Assembly (NCBI GenBank): GCA_046304235.1 | Contig: JBKCEW010000083.1 | Location: forward strand, 28,899 to 92,898 | Length of the DNA: 64,000 nucleotides | Direction: 5' to 3' | Source of the DNA: CANHVK01 sp046304235 | Lineage (GTDB): Bacteria; Bacteroidota; Bacteroidia; Flavobacteriales_D; Crocinitomicaceae | Shown: in pieces, positions 44,789 through 54,159 of the stretch | Position numbering within the stretch: position 1 is the stretch's first letter | Layout: each line of letters begins with the position of its first letter | Notes under the pieces: generated by a model | The model's input: only the letters and a program-made list of their open reading frames with translations | Told to the model about the DNA's origin: nothing | Database searches by the model: none | Made by a program: the position numbers and the translations under genes

Positions 44789-45820
44789 TTAAGGAACATC
44801 AACCCGGTTGATTACTGCTTCTACGATTTGTTTTGCAGACATATTTTCTGCTTCGGCCTCGTAGGTTAACCCTATTCTGTGCTGCATCACATCTACTGCA
44901 ACAGCACGAATATCTTCCGGAGTAACAAAGGCTCTGTTTTGTAAAAATGCGTGTGCTTTGGCAGCCAAAGCCAAATTAATACTAGCACGAGGAGAACAAC
45001 CGTACTCCACAATATGCTCTAATTGAGGTAATCCGTATTTTGCAGGATTACGTGTAGCAAATACTAAATCAACGATATACTGTTCAATTTTTTCATCTAA
45101 ATACACTTCACGAACCAAATCACGAATTCGTAAAATATCGGCAACACCCATCACTTTTTGTACTTTTTCAAGTCCTTCTTTGCGCACATTCGCACGAATA
45201 ATGAGTTTTTCTTCTTCCATTTTAGGGTAGTCTAACACTACTTTCAACATAAAACGGTCAATTTGTGCTTCTGGTAGATTGTATGTTCCTTCTTGGTCGA
45301 TTGGGTTTTGAGTCGCCAAGACTAAAAAAGGAGAGGGTAACTCAAACGTTTCATCACCAATCGTTATTTGACGTTCTTCCATTGCTTCCAATAATGCACT
45401 TTGTACTTTTGCAGGCGCACGGTTTATTTCATCTGCTAGCACGAAGTTTGCAAAAACTGGACCTTTTTTTACAGTAAATTGTTCGCTTTTTTGATTGTAA
45501 ACAAGCGTTCCACTCACATCGGCTGGCAATAAATCAGGGGTAAATTGAATTCTACTAAATGAAGCGTCTAATGCATTGGATAAACTTTTAATTGCCAATG
45601 TTTTTGCTAAACCAGGTACCCCTTCTAATAATATATGTCCTTCAGCAAGCAAAGCAATTAACATACGGTCTAACATATGCGTCTGACCAACAATTACTTT
45701 ACTTACTTCTTTTCGTAATAATTGAATGATTTGATTTTCAGTTTGAATTTTTTCAGACAGCAAACGGATGCTTTCCGCAGGACTTAACACATTGTTTTCT
45801 AATGTAGACATAACTCTCAC
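44789..45820 (-). CDS. MoxR-family AAA+ ATPase
   Basis: 343 residues. Walker A is LEGVPGLAKTLA, Walker B is FVLADEINRAP, sensor 1 is LATQNPIDQEGTY, followed by LPEAQIDRFMLKV and the C-terminal lid (YGCSPRASINLALAAKAHA). MoxR ATPases act as chaperone-like remodelling factors, often for VWA proteins, which fits the downstream DUF58, BatA and BatB genes. It is first in the operon; Met4 (45811) is an alternative start. Confidence 0.95.
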   Translation of the reverse strand: MRVMSTLENNVLSPAESIRLLSEKIQTENQIIQLLRKEVSKVIVGQTHMLDRMLIALLAEGHILLEGVPGLAKTLAIKSLSNALDASFSRIQFTPDLLPADVSGTLVYNQKSEQFTVKKGPVFANFVLADEINRAPAKVQSALLEAMEERQITIGDETFELPSPFLVLATQNPIDQEGTYNLPEAQIDRFMLKVVLDYPKMEEEKLIIRANVRKEGLEKVQKVMGVADILRIRDLVREVYLDEKIEQYIVDLVFATRNPAKYGLPQLEHIVEYGCSPRASINLALAAKAHAFLQNRAFVTPEDIRAVAVDVMQHRIGLTYEAEAENMSAKQIVEAVINRVDVP

Positions 45821-45915
45821 AATTTGAACAACAAAATTGAGAAAGATTGAAATCGTAAGTATTGCATTTGCTGTTAATTAATGTTAACATTGTAGCCAAA
45901 ATTTGTATAGTAAAA

Positions 45916-46281
45916 ATGACCACTGAACGCCTTTGTCTCGAATGTAAAAGCAAATTAAGAGGAAGAAAAGACCAAAAGTTTTGTTCCGATTATTGTCGTA
46001 ATGCATTCAACAATAAATTAAACGAGGATGCAAACAAATACGTTAGACGTATCAATGGAATATTACGAAAAAATAGACGAATTCTTGAAAAATTAAACCC
46101 AAAAGGAAAAGTAACGGTCGATGGAATTACATTAGCAGAGGAGGGATTTAATTTCCATTATTTTACAAATATTTATAAAACACAAAAAGGAGGTATTTAT
46201 TTTTTCTGTTACGAGTATGGATACCGAAAACTTGAAAACGATCAATATATTTTAGTCCTAAAACAAGATTACGTGAAATAA
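45916..46281 (+). CDS. Small zinc-ribbon protein of unknown function
   Basis: 121 residues from the ATG at 45916. The frame extends to 45862, but the added N-terminus is hydrophobic and carries no family features, while MTTERLCLECK is the typical start. Two metal-binding pairs, CLECKSK and CSDYC (CxxC...CxxxC), with FCSDYCRNAFNN recall the short zinc ribbons of Bacteroidota proteins. The rest (DANKYVRRINGILRKNRRIL) is basic and may bind nucleic acid. It overlaps the next gene by one base (TAATG). The exact function is unknown. Confidence 0.7.
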   Translation: MTTERLCLECKSKLRGRKDQKFCSDYCRNAFNNKLNEDANKYVRRINGILRKNRRILEKLNPKGKVTVDGITLAEEGFNFHYFTNIYKTQKGGIYFFCYEYGYRKLENDQYILVLKQDYVK

Positions 46282-46643
46282 TGGGTATACCTGAAAAAAT
46301 ACGTAAGATTGAAAATTTACACATACTATTCTGGTTATCAAAAGACTTATGTTGGTGTCTTGAATGGAAATGGGTTGGAATGTTAATGATTTTTCCGACT
46401 TTGAGTCTTTGTATATTCACAACTTGGAAAATGAGAAAAGATATTACGGAAACTTATCATAACCTTGCTGTACTGTGTTGGATTATCGCAAATAGTTATT
46501 GGATGATTAGCGAGTTTATGAGTTTCGACGAAGTAGTTCTTTTAGGAAACATATTAGTTAAAGAAATTGCATTTATCCCCTTTGGTTTAGGTATTCTGAT
46601 CTTGATTTATTTCTATCTATTTAAAAATAAACAACTAAAGTAA
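46281..46643 (+). CDS. Small four-helix membrane protein of unknown function
   Basis: 120 residues with about four hydrophobic segments (~15-30, ~33-50, ~65-80, ~97-113) and many aromatic residues (LHILFWLSKDLCWCLEWKW). It starts on the stop codon of the zinc-ribbon gene, so the two are probably co-translated. I recognise no family by name. A conserved-looking segment is MRKDITETYHNLAVLCWIIANSYWM. Confidence 0.62.
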   Translation: MGIPEKIRKIENLHILFWLSKDLCWCLEWKWVGMLMIFPTLSLCIFTTWKMRKDITETYHNLAVLCWIIANSYWMISEFMSFDEVVLLGNILVKEIAFIPFGLGILILIYFYLFKNKQLK

Positions 46644-46697
46644 GTTATTTATACTCCAATAATCATAAGGATTATCCATTTGATATGTGATATTCAA

Positions 46698-47456
46698 TCA
46701 TTTTTTTGATTTATTATTTGATATCGATTTACCTAATTCACTTTCTATAAATGTTGGTTTCTCAAGGCCAAACTGTTCGCAAGCAAAAGTATAGTATGCT
46801 GATTTTGATGGATGAATGGAAGCACAACCATTTATAGTTTCTCCCCAGATCGAGTTTTTAATACATTGAACAATAAGAGAAATAGCGTCCTCTCTAAATA
46901 GTAGATTTACAGGATGATTACCATTTGGTATCTCTTTTCTTCCAGCAAAAAAACGTGCAGGATGTCTCTGATCTCCAACTAAACCAGCCATTCTTATGAT
47001 TGTCAATCTATCTGAAGAAATGCTATTTTGAAGTAACCATTCAGCGTTTGCAATATTATTTTCTTTTGCACGCAATTCTATATCAATATCATCCTCGATA
47101 AAATGCTGTGGTAAATCAGGATAAACACTTGTTGAACTGACAAATATAAATTTGGTGGTACTAGGGAAAGAATTAGCAACCCCTGCTAAACTATCCGCAT
47201 ATGAATGAAAATCAGATTGCCTACCCGGCGGAAAATTTAATACGACACAATCAACATTTTCAAAAATCGAATGTAATTTAAATGATTCTTCTTTGCTGTT
47301 CCATCGAATTGTTGGAAAAGATTCAACATTTAATTTCTGCACTTTTTCCTCGGAAGTAGATGTGCCTACAACTTCAACACCTAAATTCTTTAATTTTTTA
47401 CCAAGTGGATGCCCAAGCCAACCAAAACCGATAATGGCAATTTTAAGTTTCTTCAA
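46698..47456 (-). CDS. NAD(P)-binding epimerase-like protein (extended SDR)
   Basis: 252 residues. The N-terminal nucleotide motif is IGFGWLGHPLGKKL rather than GxxGxxG, as in the YeeZ-type subgroup. FVSSTSVYPDLPQ carries the Ser/Thr and Tyr of the SDR active region, but no clear YxxxK follows. The substrate is unknown. Its start overlaps the ppk stop by 4 bases; a functional link to polyphosphate is not evident. Confidence 0.75.
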   Translation of the reverse strand: MKKLKIAIIGFGWLGHPLGKKLKNLGVEVVGTSTSEEKVQKLNVESFPTIRWNSKEESFKLHSIFENVDCVVLNFPPGRQSDFHSYADSLAGVANSFPSTTKFIFVSSTSVYPDLPQHFIEDDIDIELRAKENNIANAEWLLQNSISSDRLTIIRMAGLVGDQRHPARFFAGRKEIPNGNHPVNLLFREDAISLIVQCIKNSIWGETINGCASIHPSKSAYYTFACEQFGLEKPTFIESELGKSISNNKSKK

Positions 47457-49501
47457 TGTTTGGTAGCTATCGATAATAAATTTTGATAATATTCATAGAG
47501 AGCCATTTGTGAACGAACAGGAGTTTCAAGTTCATTGGTTCTATAATCATTTTTTAATCTCTTTTCGAAAATTCTTGACTTCTGATTGTCAGACCATTGA
47601 ATACCAAAAATAGTTTGAAGTTCATTCTGAAGTAATTCGTCTAGTACAGGCGCTCCAACCTCGATACGTTTATCTAAATTTCGCTCCATCCAATCCGCAG
47701 AGGAAATATAAAACAAAGGTTTGCCATTATTTTCAAAAATGATGAACCTCGCGTGTTCTAAAAATCGATCTACAATACTAATTACTTCAATATTTTTCGA
47801 ATGTTTCTTATCAGGCACTAAAGAACAAACCCCTCGAACATTCATTTGAATAGGTACTCCTGCGTCACTTGCTTGATATAATTTTTCGATCATACCATCG
47901 TCAACTAAGTTATTGATTTTGATTTTTATACCAGACTTCAATCCTTTTTTTGCATTGTCTATTTCATTTTGAATCAGTGCGGTCAACTTTCTTCTACTGT
48001 TGAAAGGTGATAATAACAAAGAACGATAAGTGCTACGTTCCATGTTGTTTTCCATCAAATTGAATACCTTTCGAATTTCTTGACAAATAGATTTGTTCGT
48101 AGTAAAAATGCCAATATCTGAATAAATTCTTGCTGTTTTTTCATTAAAATTACCAGTCCCAACATATGCTGTAATGACCTCTTTTCCTTTGACTAGTCTT
48201 GTGATTTGTAATAACTTAGAATGTACTTTTAACCCTGGAACACCAAAAATTACTTTAGCGCCTTGCTCCTTCATTCTTTCAGCCCAATATAAATTATTTT
48301 CTTCGTCAAAACGAGCCTGCAATTCAAATACGACCACAACTTCTTTTCCATTACTTACAGCACTTAAAAGTGCGTTCATAATTTGAGAGTTTTTTGCTAA
48401 CCTGTAAACATTTAATTTGATAGACTTAACATCTGGGTCAATTGCTGCTTCTCTCAACGTATCCACTACATAATCAAATTTTTGATAAGGAAAATGAAGT
48501 AAAATGTCCTTTTTATCAAATACTTCTAAATATCGTTTTGCATTTACTAAATCTGGATGATCTAAAGGTGGTAACTTTTCATAAATCAGGTTCTTTTTAC
48601 CAAAATCAGGGAAATCAGCAAAGTCTTTAAAATTATGGTATCTACCACCAGGTATTGCATTTAATCCATCTCTTAAGTTCAACGATTTCAATAAATACTT
48701 TTTCAAATCTTCTGGCATATTTCGATCGTAAACAAATCGAACTGGCTCACCCTTTTTTCTATTTTGTAATGATTTTTCCATTTTATCTATGTAAGAAACA
48801 GATAAATCATCATCTAAATTCAATTCAGCATCACGGGTAAACTTAAATGTAAATGCTTCTAATTCGTCTGCCTCAAAAATGGAGAAAATAGAATCTAAAT
48901 GTAATCGTATAATGTCGTCAACTAAAATGAAATAAGTTTTATCTTGATCTTTAATCTGATAAAATCTAGAATAGGTAGATGGAATTTGAATGTAAGCGTA
49001 TTGTACTTTTTTAGTGGAAGACTTTTTTAATCGTATGGCTAAATAAATATGTTTGTCTTGAAGTTTTGGAAAAGCGTTTTTTGGATTAAGTATTATGGGT
49101 ACAATTTCGTGCTTTAATTCTGAATGAAAAAAACGAGATAATTCACGCTTATGTTTTTCTGATAAATTTTTCTCAGTCAATTGGTATACTCCCTCTTTTT
49201 CAAGTTGTGCCACGATTTCAAGATACGTTTTATCAAACATTTTTCGTTGACGCATCACCTCTTCACGAATATCCTCTAATAATTCAGAAGCAGAACCTTT
49301 ATATCCTTGTACTGCTGCATTTTTAATACCCACCAAACGCTTCACATTCGCCACTCGAACACGGTAAAATTCATCCATATTATTCGAATAAATTCCTAAA
49401 AACCGTAAACGTTCGATAATTGGCACAAGAACATCCATCGCTTCTTGTAATACCCTTTCATTAAATGAAAGCCAACTCAATTCTCTGTTAACCAGTTCCA
49501 T
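47453..49501 (-). CDS. ppk1: Polyphosphate kinase 1
   Basis: The frame opens at 49519, but the family N-terminus is MELVNRELSWLSFNERVLQEA, starting at the Met at 49501 (682 residues). The N-terminal helical domain, the PLD-like domains (VVFELQARFDEENNLYWAERM; VHSKLLQI with the catalytic His; HARFIIF) and AYVGTGNFNEKTARIY are present. It reversibly makes polyphosphate from ATP. An exopolyphosphatase gene lies at 57918, not in the same operon. Confidence 0.95.
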   Translation of the reverse strand: MELVNRELSWLSFNERVLQEAMDVLVPIIERLRFLGIYSNNMDEFYRVRVANVKRLVGIKNAAVQGYKGSASELLEDIREEVMRQRKMFDKTYLEIVAQLEKEGVYQLTEKNLSEKHKRELSRFFHSELKHEIVPIILNPKNAFPKLQDKHIYLAIRLKKSSTKKVQYAYIQIPSTYSRFYQIKDQDKTYFILVDDIIRLHLDSIFSIFEADELEAFTFKFTRDAELNLDDDLSVSYIDKMEKSLQNRKKGEPVRFVYDRNMPEDLKKYLLKSLNLRDGLNAIPGGRYHNFKDFADFPDFGKKNLIYEKLPPLDHPDLVNAKRYLEVFDKKDILLHFPYQKFDYVVDTLREAAIDPDVKSIKLNVYRLAKNSQIMNALLSAVSNGKEVVVVFELQARFDEENNLYWAERMKEQGAKVIFGVPGLKVHSKLLQITRLVKGKEVITAYVGTGNFNEKTARIYSDIGIFTTNKSICQEIRKVFNLMENNMERSTYRSLLLSPFNSRRKLTALIQNEIDNAKKGLKSGIKIKINNLVDDGMIEKLYQASDAGVPIQMNVRGVCSLVPDKKHSKNIEVISIVDRFLEHARFIIFENNGKPLFYISSADWMERNLDKRIEVGAPVLDELLQNELQTIFGIQWSDNQKSRIFEKRLKNDYRTNELETPVRSQMALYEYYQNLLSIATKH

Positions 49502-49532
49502 ATCTAATATTGATCTCACTCTTTTTTTTTTA

Positions 49533-49540
49533 CAAAAATA
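49533..49540 (-). promoter_or_regulatory. -7 element upstream of ppk1
   Basis: The minus strand reads TATTTTTG, an exact TAnnTTTG match, 31 bases before the preferred ppk ATG at 49501. It leaves almost no leader for the upstream Met at 49519, which supports the later start. The -33 region (CTTAATATATAAC) is a weak match. Confidence 0.4.
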
Positions 49541-49633
49541 AAGTTACAATGTTAGTTATATATTAAGTCATTAAATAGGTTTTTTTTTCAAAATCTATAA
49601 CAAAAATGGAATATTATCGTATATATTGAAACT

Positions 49634-50947
49634 ATGAACAAACGCACAAAGATATTTCCTTATGTAATCATACTCATCTATTTGTGCTTTAATGTGTTTT
49701 TTGTCTTTTCACAAGAAAGTTATAATAATTGTAATCAAGCTATTGACCTTTGTCCTAATCAAATTTTATCAGCTAATAATATAAATGCTAACAAAACCTT
49801 ATGTGCTGATTGTGAGGATGATTTTAGTTCAAAAATATGTTTTTCATCTAACAATAGCGTTTGGTTTCGTTTTTATACAAATGAATTTGGCGGCGATGTT
49901 AGCATTACTTGTTCAGACATTAGTTATTTAATTAAAACTGGAAAATCACAAAATTTACAAGCTGCAATTCTTCAAGCGAAAGTACCTTGTGACGCAAGTA
50001 CCTATAAACAAATTGGTTCATGTGAATCTAATGGAAATTCAGGGTTTACTATAACTGCAACGGGGTTAAATCCGAAAGAAACTTTTTACTTGGTGATTAA
50101 TGGTGCTTTAAACACAGGTGATTCCTACCCAGCAGAGGCAAATTTTGAATTAGAAATTAAAGGTTCAGGAGTAAATAGACCCATTCCTACCATCTCAATT
50201 GCTGATTTAGATTCAAAATATTGTAAAAATGATGTCATAAATTTTCGATGTTCAACAACTGATTGTAAAGATAGCAGTAACTACAATTGGTTTTTAAACA
50301 ATGAATTAATCGCAATTTCTGATACAAATTTTCTTTCCTTGAGCAAATTAAAAACAGGAGATAAGCTTATCGTAAGTAATTCCTGTTTTAGTTCTTGCCC
50401 TTTTATTGTAAAAGATAGTGTTATACTTCCACAAATTATAAGTTTTAATGTCGATGCAGGGAAAGATACAACCGTTTACGAAGGCGCAATATTTAATTTG
50501 AATGGTAAAACAAATGGCAATTTTGCCCGCTGGGCTCCTTTTGAATTTATAAGTGATTCAACATCCCTAACTCCATTATTTACAGCAAAAAAAACGATTA
50601 ATTATGCATTAACTGGAATTAAAGATGGTTGTAGAATTAGTGATGTAATTCAAATTCGCGTTATAAAACAAGAAAACACACCACCCAATTCCTTTTCACC
50701 TAATGGCGATAAGATTAATGATGTTTGGGAAATCCCATTTTTAGATGACTTCCCTAATTGCCATATACAAGTTTACAGTCGATGGGGACAAACGGTATTT
50801 GAAACTACAGGATATTCATTTTTAAAATCTTGGGATGGAACTTACAATGGAAATACTATTGATCCTGGCACCTATTTTTATGTTATTGAATTAAGAGATA
50901 AAAATATTAATGAGCCTATCAAAGGGAGTTTAACAATTATTCGATGA
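49634..50947 (+). CDS. T9SS cargo with gliding-type C-terminal domain
   Basis: 437 residues: signal peptide (VIILIYLCFNVFFVFSQ), an N-terminal Cys-rich beta domain (~25-180; YNNCNQAIDLCPN, NNSVWFRFYTNE) resembling a PPC-like domain, an Ig-like region with several Cys, and the gliding-type C-terminal signal (NSFSPNGDKINDVWEIP, VYSRWGQTVFE, DPGTYFYVIEL, IIR). It should be secreted by T9SS and held at the surface by the SprF-like protein that follows with a 4-base overlap. Confidence 0.88.
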   Translation: MNKRTKIFPYVIILIYLCFNVFFVFSQESYNNCNQAIDLCPNQILSANNINANKTLCADCEDDFSSKICFSSNNSVWFRFYTNEFGGDVSITCSDISYLIKTGKSQNLQAAILQAKVPCDASTYKQIGSCESNGNSGFTITATGLNPKETFYLVINGALNTGDSYPAEANFELEIKGSGVNRPIPTISIADLDSKYCKNDVINFRCSTTDCKDSSNYNWFLNNELIAISDTNFLSLSKLKTGDKLIVSNSCFSSCPFIVKDSVILPQIISFNVDAGKDTTVYEGAIFNLNGKTNGNFARWAPFEFISDSTSLTPLFTAKKTINYALTGIKDGCRISDVIQIRVIKQENTPPNSFSPNGDKINDVWEIPFLDDFPNCHIQVYSRWGQTVFETTGYSFLKSWDGTYNGNTIDPGTYFYVIELRDKNINEPIKGSLTIIR

Positions 50948-51873
50948 AGATTTATAGAATCATATTAATAATCTTTGTCTTTTCAGTACGTTCGTTTTAT
51001 GGACAACAGGAAAATATCTTTACACAATGGTGTCTTAATCAAAACACCTACAATCCTGCACTTGCAGGTATTAAAAATTATCAAGAACTAAAATTATTAA
51101 GTAGGTTTCAATGGGTAGGATTTGAAGGGGCTCCGGTATCGCACTTAATTAATTATTCAACACAAATTCAAAGTAAACGCAGTGAATACCTAACCCCTAG
51201 GCATGGTATTCAAATACAATTTGAAAATGATAAAATTGGGGCTTTCGGCACAAATCGAATAGTAGCTGGATATGCTTTTCATCGCAATTTCTCAAAAGAA
51301 GCTCGTTTTTCAGTAGGAATTCGTGGGGGATTAACACAATTGTACTTTGATAATACAAAGCTAAATCCACTTCAACCTGACCCTGCATTCAATAGAAATA
51401 GAACCATTTACTTACCTAACGTTGCACTTGGAATGTGGTGGAATACGAATCGCTATTACACAGGATTAAGTATACAACAACTCGGAAAAACAACTTGGGA
51501 TCAATTAGGTAATTCTTCTGCTTTTTCGACACATCTAATACTAACAGGAGGAACAAAATTTGAATTATCAAACTCTGTGACTTTTCTACCCAATTTGCTA
51601 GTTAGCAAAACGTTTTCCAATCCTACTCGCATTGACGCTATAGGCTATTTTGATTTTCAAAACAAATTGAAAGTTGGATTAGGATTTAGAAATAATGAGA
51701 GTTTTATTGGTTTGTTTCAAATAAAAATAAACCACCAATTCCTAATTGGATATTCGATTGACTATATATCTAATGGACTTAACACTTCCTATTTAATGTC
51801 TCATGAACTCAACTTCCAATACATGGGAGAACATATCAAAGACACGGAAAAACTATCGTGTCCTATGTTTTAA
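50944..51873 (+). CDS. PorP/SprF family T9SS outer-membrane protein
   Basis: 309 residues: signal peptide (IILIIFVFSVRSFYGQ) and the family start QQENIFTQWCLNQNTYNPALAG, then a beta-barrel. The C-terminus is not aromatic (LSCPMF ends in Phe after Met). It pairs with the cargo gene before it (ATGA overlap). Its stop overlaps that of the convergent DUF420 gene by 4 bases, so the two share their 3' ends. Confidence 0.9.
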   Translation: MKIYRIILIIFVFSVRSFYGQQENIFTQWCLNQNTYNPALAGIKNYQELKLLSRFQWVGFEGAPVSHLINYSTQIQSKRSEYLTPRHGIQIQFENDKIGAFGTNRIVAGYAFHRNFSKEARFSVGIRGGLTQLYFDNTKLNPLQPDPAFNRNRTIYLPNVALGMWWNTNRYYTGLSIQQLGKTTWDQLGNSSAFSTHLILTGGTKFELSNSVTFLPNLLVSKTFSNPTRIDAIGYFDFQNKLKVGLGFRNNESFIGLFQIKINHQFLIGYSIDYISNGLNTSYLMSHELNFQYMGEHIKDTEKLSCPMF

Positions 51874-52451
51874 TGAATATAGTAAGGAGAAATCATTTTG
51901 TAAACAATTACACCGGTAATTGCAACATACACCCAAATTGGCCAAGCAATTTTAGCTAGTTTTCTATGCTTTTCGAAATTTTGTTCGTACGCAAATAAAT
52001 ACGTGAATAATACAAAAGGAATGACAACAATGCTCAACATAATATGTGAGGCAAGTAAAAATAAATACACAATTCTACTAGAACCAATTTTAGCTAACTC
52101 TATAGCATCTAAATTATTGTCATGGTTTAAATCTCCGTATTTAACCTCAGTACTCGTGATATGATACGCTACATAACATGCAAGAAATAACAATGATAGC
52201 GCTAAACAAACTTTTACTAGTTTTTGATGTAATGCAATATTTTTTTTCTTGATGGCAATTAATGCTATAATAAGTAGAACAGCAGTAACACCATTAATTG
52301 TAGCGTAAGTTGGTGGTAAAAAAGATAAGTCTACACCTTCAATTTTTATTTCGAATAACAATGCTACAACCACTGGAATAGCAATAGAAGCCCCTATAAT
52401 TAACCTCCTAAACCCTTTATTCGGTTGTTGCGTGTTCAATGTTGTACTCAT
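51870..52451 (-). CDS. DUF420 membrane protein (cytochrome oxidase-associated)
   Basis: 193 residues with about five membrane helices and the DUF420 pattern LPPTYATINGVTAVLLIIALIAIKKKNIALHQK, then YLFLLASHIMLSIVVIPFVL. Conserved His residues (ALHQKLVK, CYVAYHITS, SHIMLS) are typical of CtaG/CtaM-like helpers that deliver copper or heme to oxidase. It ends the cytochrome oxidase run and overlaps the SCO gene upstream by 35 bases. Confidence 0.85.
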   Translation of the reverse strand: MSTTLNTQQPNKGFRRLIIGASIAIPVVVALLFEIKIEGVDLSFLPPTYATINGVTAVLLIIALIAIKKKNIALHQKLVKVCLALSLLFLACYVAYHITSTEVKYGDLNHDNNLDAIELAKIGSSRIVYLFLLASHIMLSIVVIPFVLFTYLFAYEQNFEKHRKLAKIAWPIWVYVAITGVIVYKMISPYYIH

Positions 52452-53082
52452 ATTTTAATAATTTACGAACGTCTTTTTCTAATAAATCAACTTGTGCTGT
52501 TTCTGTACCAACGTAAACTCCTCTAACATACCCTTCTTTATCAATTAAGACAAATGCAGGCGAGTGTGCATATCCACCAGCAGATTCAATATCTCTGTTA
52601 GCGAATACCTGAAAATAATCAACACCCAATTGATGGGTTTTGTTTTCATCTCCTGTTAAAAACACCCAATTTGAAGTATTTATACCATTCTTAGTGATAT
52701 ATTTTCTTAACACATTCGGTTGATCAGTATTTGGATCAATGCTGAAGGAAATAAATTGGATTTGATCTTTTAAATCTTTTGTTTTAATTGACAAACGCTT
52801 TAATTGCGCTGTCATTGTAGGACAAATCGTAGGGCATTTAGTGAAGAAAAAGTCAGCAATCCAAACTTTTCCTTTTAAATCTTTTGATGAAACTACTTTG
52901 CCTTCTTGATTTTTAAATTGAAAGAAAGGAATTTTAGGATAAATAGTGTCTGCTACCTCTTTCCCATCAATAGTATCGTATTCAATATCGTAGTTACCTA
53001 CAATTGGTAAAACACGCACTTTATTATTTGAATTACATCCTACAAAAATGAAAAGAACTAATGTAAAATAAAGAATTTTCAT
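52417..53082 (-). CDS. SCO1/SenC copper chaperone lipoprotein
   Basis: The frame opens at 53100, but Met at 53082 gives a standard lipoprotein signal (MKILYFTLVLFIFVGC) and an ATGA overlap with the gene before it. The mature thioredoxin-fold domain has the copper-binding CPTIC motif (FFFTKCPTICPTM) and the conserved His in GYAHSPAFVLIDKEG. SCO proteins insert or reduce the CuA site of cytochrome oxidase subunit II. The lipid anchor keeps it at the membrane. Confidence 0.92.
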   Translation of the reverse strand: MKILYFTLVLFIFVGCNSNNKVRVLPIVGNYDIEYDTIDGKEVADTIYPKIPFFQFKNQEGKVVSSKDLKGKVWIADFFFTKCPTICPTMTAQLKRLSIKTKDLKDQIQFISFSIDPNTDQPNVLRKYITKNGINTSNWVFLTGDENKTHQLGVDYFQVFANRDIESAGGYAHSPAFVLIDKEGYVRGVYVGTETAQVDLLEKDVRKLLKYEYNIEHATTE

Positions 53083-53765
53083 TTTCCTTGTTTTTTCCAA
53101 GCTAGTTTATCGTATTGTTTAGCTAATAAAGCAATATGTTCTTTCATTTTACGAATCATACCTTCAGAGTTACCTTTCAATACCATTCTCAAGTGATTTT
53201 GTTTATCAGATAGTAACATCAATTCTTGAAATGCTTCGCCGCCATAGTATTTAGTCCCTTTTTCTTTCAATAGGTTTTTACCATTTCGAGTGATATCGTA
53301 AATACTTTTAGCATCTCCATCTGCAAGAATCCAAATTTTAGGATCATACTCTTCCACTTGATCTTCCAAAATCGATTGAACTTCTTTCAAATTATGTTCA
53401 GGATTTCCTTTACCATCTGTAACATAAGATATAATCTTCACATACCCTAATTTCTTTTGATTTTTGCGAATATGCTCAAAAATCATCTGGCTTAAATGCC
53501 ACATTTTAATTGCGCAATCACTAGGACACGTTTTTTGAATGGTAGTAATTAAAACTACTTTCCCTTTAAAGTCTTTTGATGAATACATTTTACCATCTAC
53601 ACCTTTGAAGGAATAATCTTTAACAACACCCATATCATCCAATTCTTTGAACTTATGGTTGCATCCTCTAGAAGAAAGGAATATTAACAAAGAAGCCGGT
53701 CCAAACAAAAGTATCGTTAAAACAATTCCTTTTATTCGTCCGGCCGAAGCTTTTATATTACTCAT
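53079..53765 (-). CDS. SCO-like thioredoxin-fold membrane protein without the copper-binding histidine
   Basis: 228 residues. One N-terminal membrane helix (~12-31) anchors a thioredoxin-like domain with CPSDC (QKTCPSDCAIKMWHL). At the position of the SCO histidine the sequence is YYGGEAFQELMLLSD, with no His. It could be a thiol-disulfide partner for the SCO protein encoded next rather than a copper carrier. It lies 3 bases after the subunit IV gene and overlaps the SCO gene by 4. Confidence 0.78.
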   Translation of the reverse strand: MSNIKASAGRIKGIVLTILLFGPASLLIFLSSRGCNHKFKELDDMGVVKDYSFKGVDGKMYSSKDFKGKVVLITTIQKTCPSDCAIKMWHLSQMIFEHIRKNQKKLGYVKIISYVTDGKGNPEHNLKEVQSILEDQVEEYDPKIWILADGDAKSIYDITRNGKNLLKEKGTKYYGGEAFQELMLLSDKQNHLRMVLKGNSEGMIRKMKEHIALLAKQYDKLAWKKQGK

Positions 53766-53768
53766 AGT

Positions 53769-54137
53769 TTAGAATCCGAAGAACTTTAAAGCTGCATTAA
53801 TTGCATTTGCTTCATTCAAACAGATAAATATTAAATAAACAATAAATATAAAATAAGGTAATAAAATAACATACTTTAGAGCCTTTTTCTCATCACCTAA
53901 ATGCATGAAGATTAAAACAATATAAGCTGCTTTTACTAAAGTTAATATAATAAATCCCCATTTAACTAAAGGCCAAATCGAACTGTGTTGTTTGATGAAT
54001 GCACCACAAATAACTTCAACAACAGTAATGATTGTTAAGATTGCGGTTACTTTCCAAATCTTTTTTCTAATTTGTTTTCCTGCTTCCTCATCATGGTGAC
54101 CATGTAATGAGTATTCAATAATATCGTCTCTTTCCAT
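53769..54137 (-). CDS. Cytochrome c oxidase subunit IV-like membrane protein
   Basis: 122 residues with three membrane helices (~28-48, ~58-80, ~88-112) and the pattern IFMHLGDEKKALKYVILLPYFIFIVYLIF typical of the bacterial oxidase subunit IV (CtaF/COX4_pro-2). It lies between the subunit III and SCO-like genes, gaps of 22 and 3 bases. Confidence 0.85.
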   Translation of the reverse strand: MERDDIIEYSLHGHHDEEAGKQIRKKIWKVTAILTIITVVEVICGAFIKQHSSIWPLVKWGFIILTLVKAAYIVLIFMHLGDEKKALKYVILLPYFIFIVYLIFICLNEANAINAALKFFGF

Positions 54138-54159
54138 TATATAAGAATTTTAAAATCGA

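Noticed and set aside
45753..45953. Cysteine-containing minus-strand frame of 66 codons in the moxR upstream region
   Set aside because: It overlaps both the moxR start and the zinc-ribbon gene in other frames and resembles no family.
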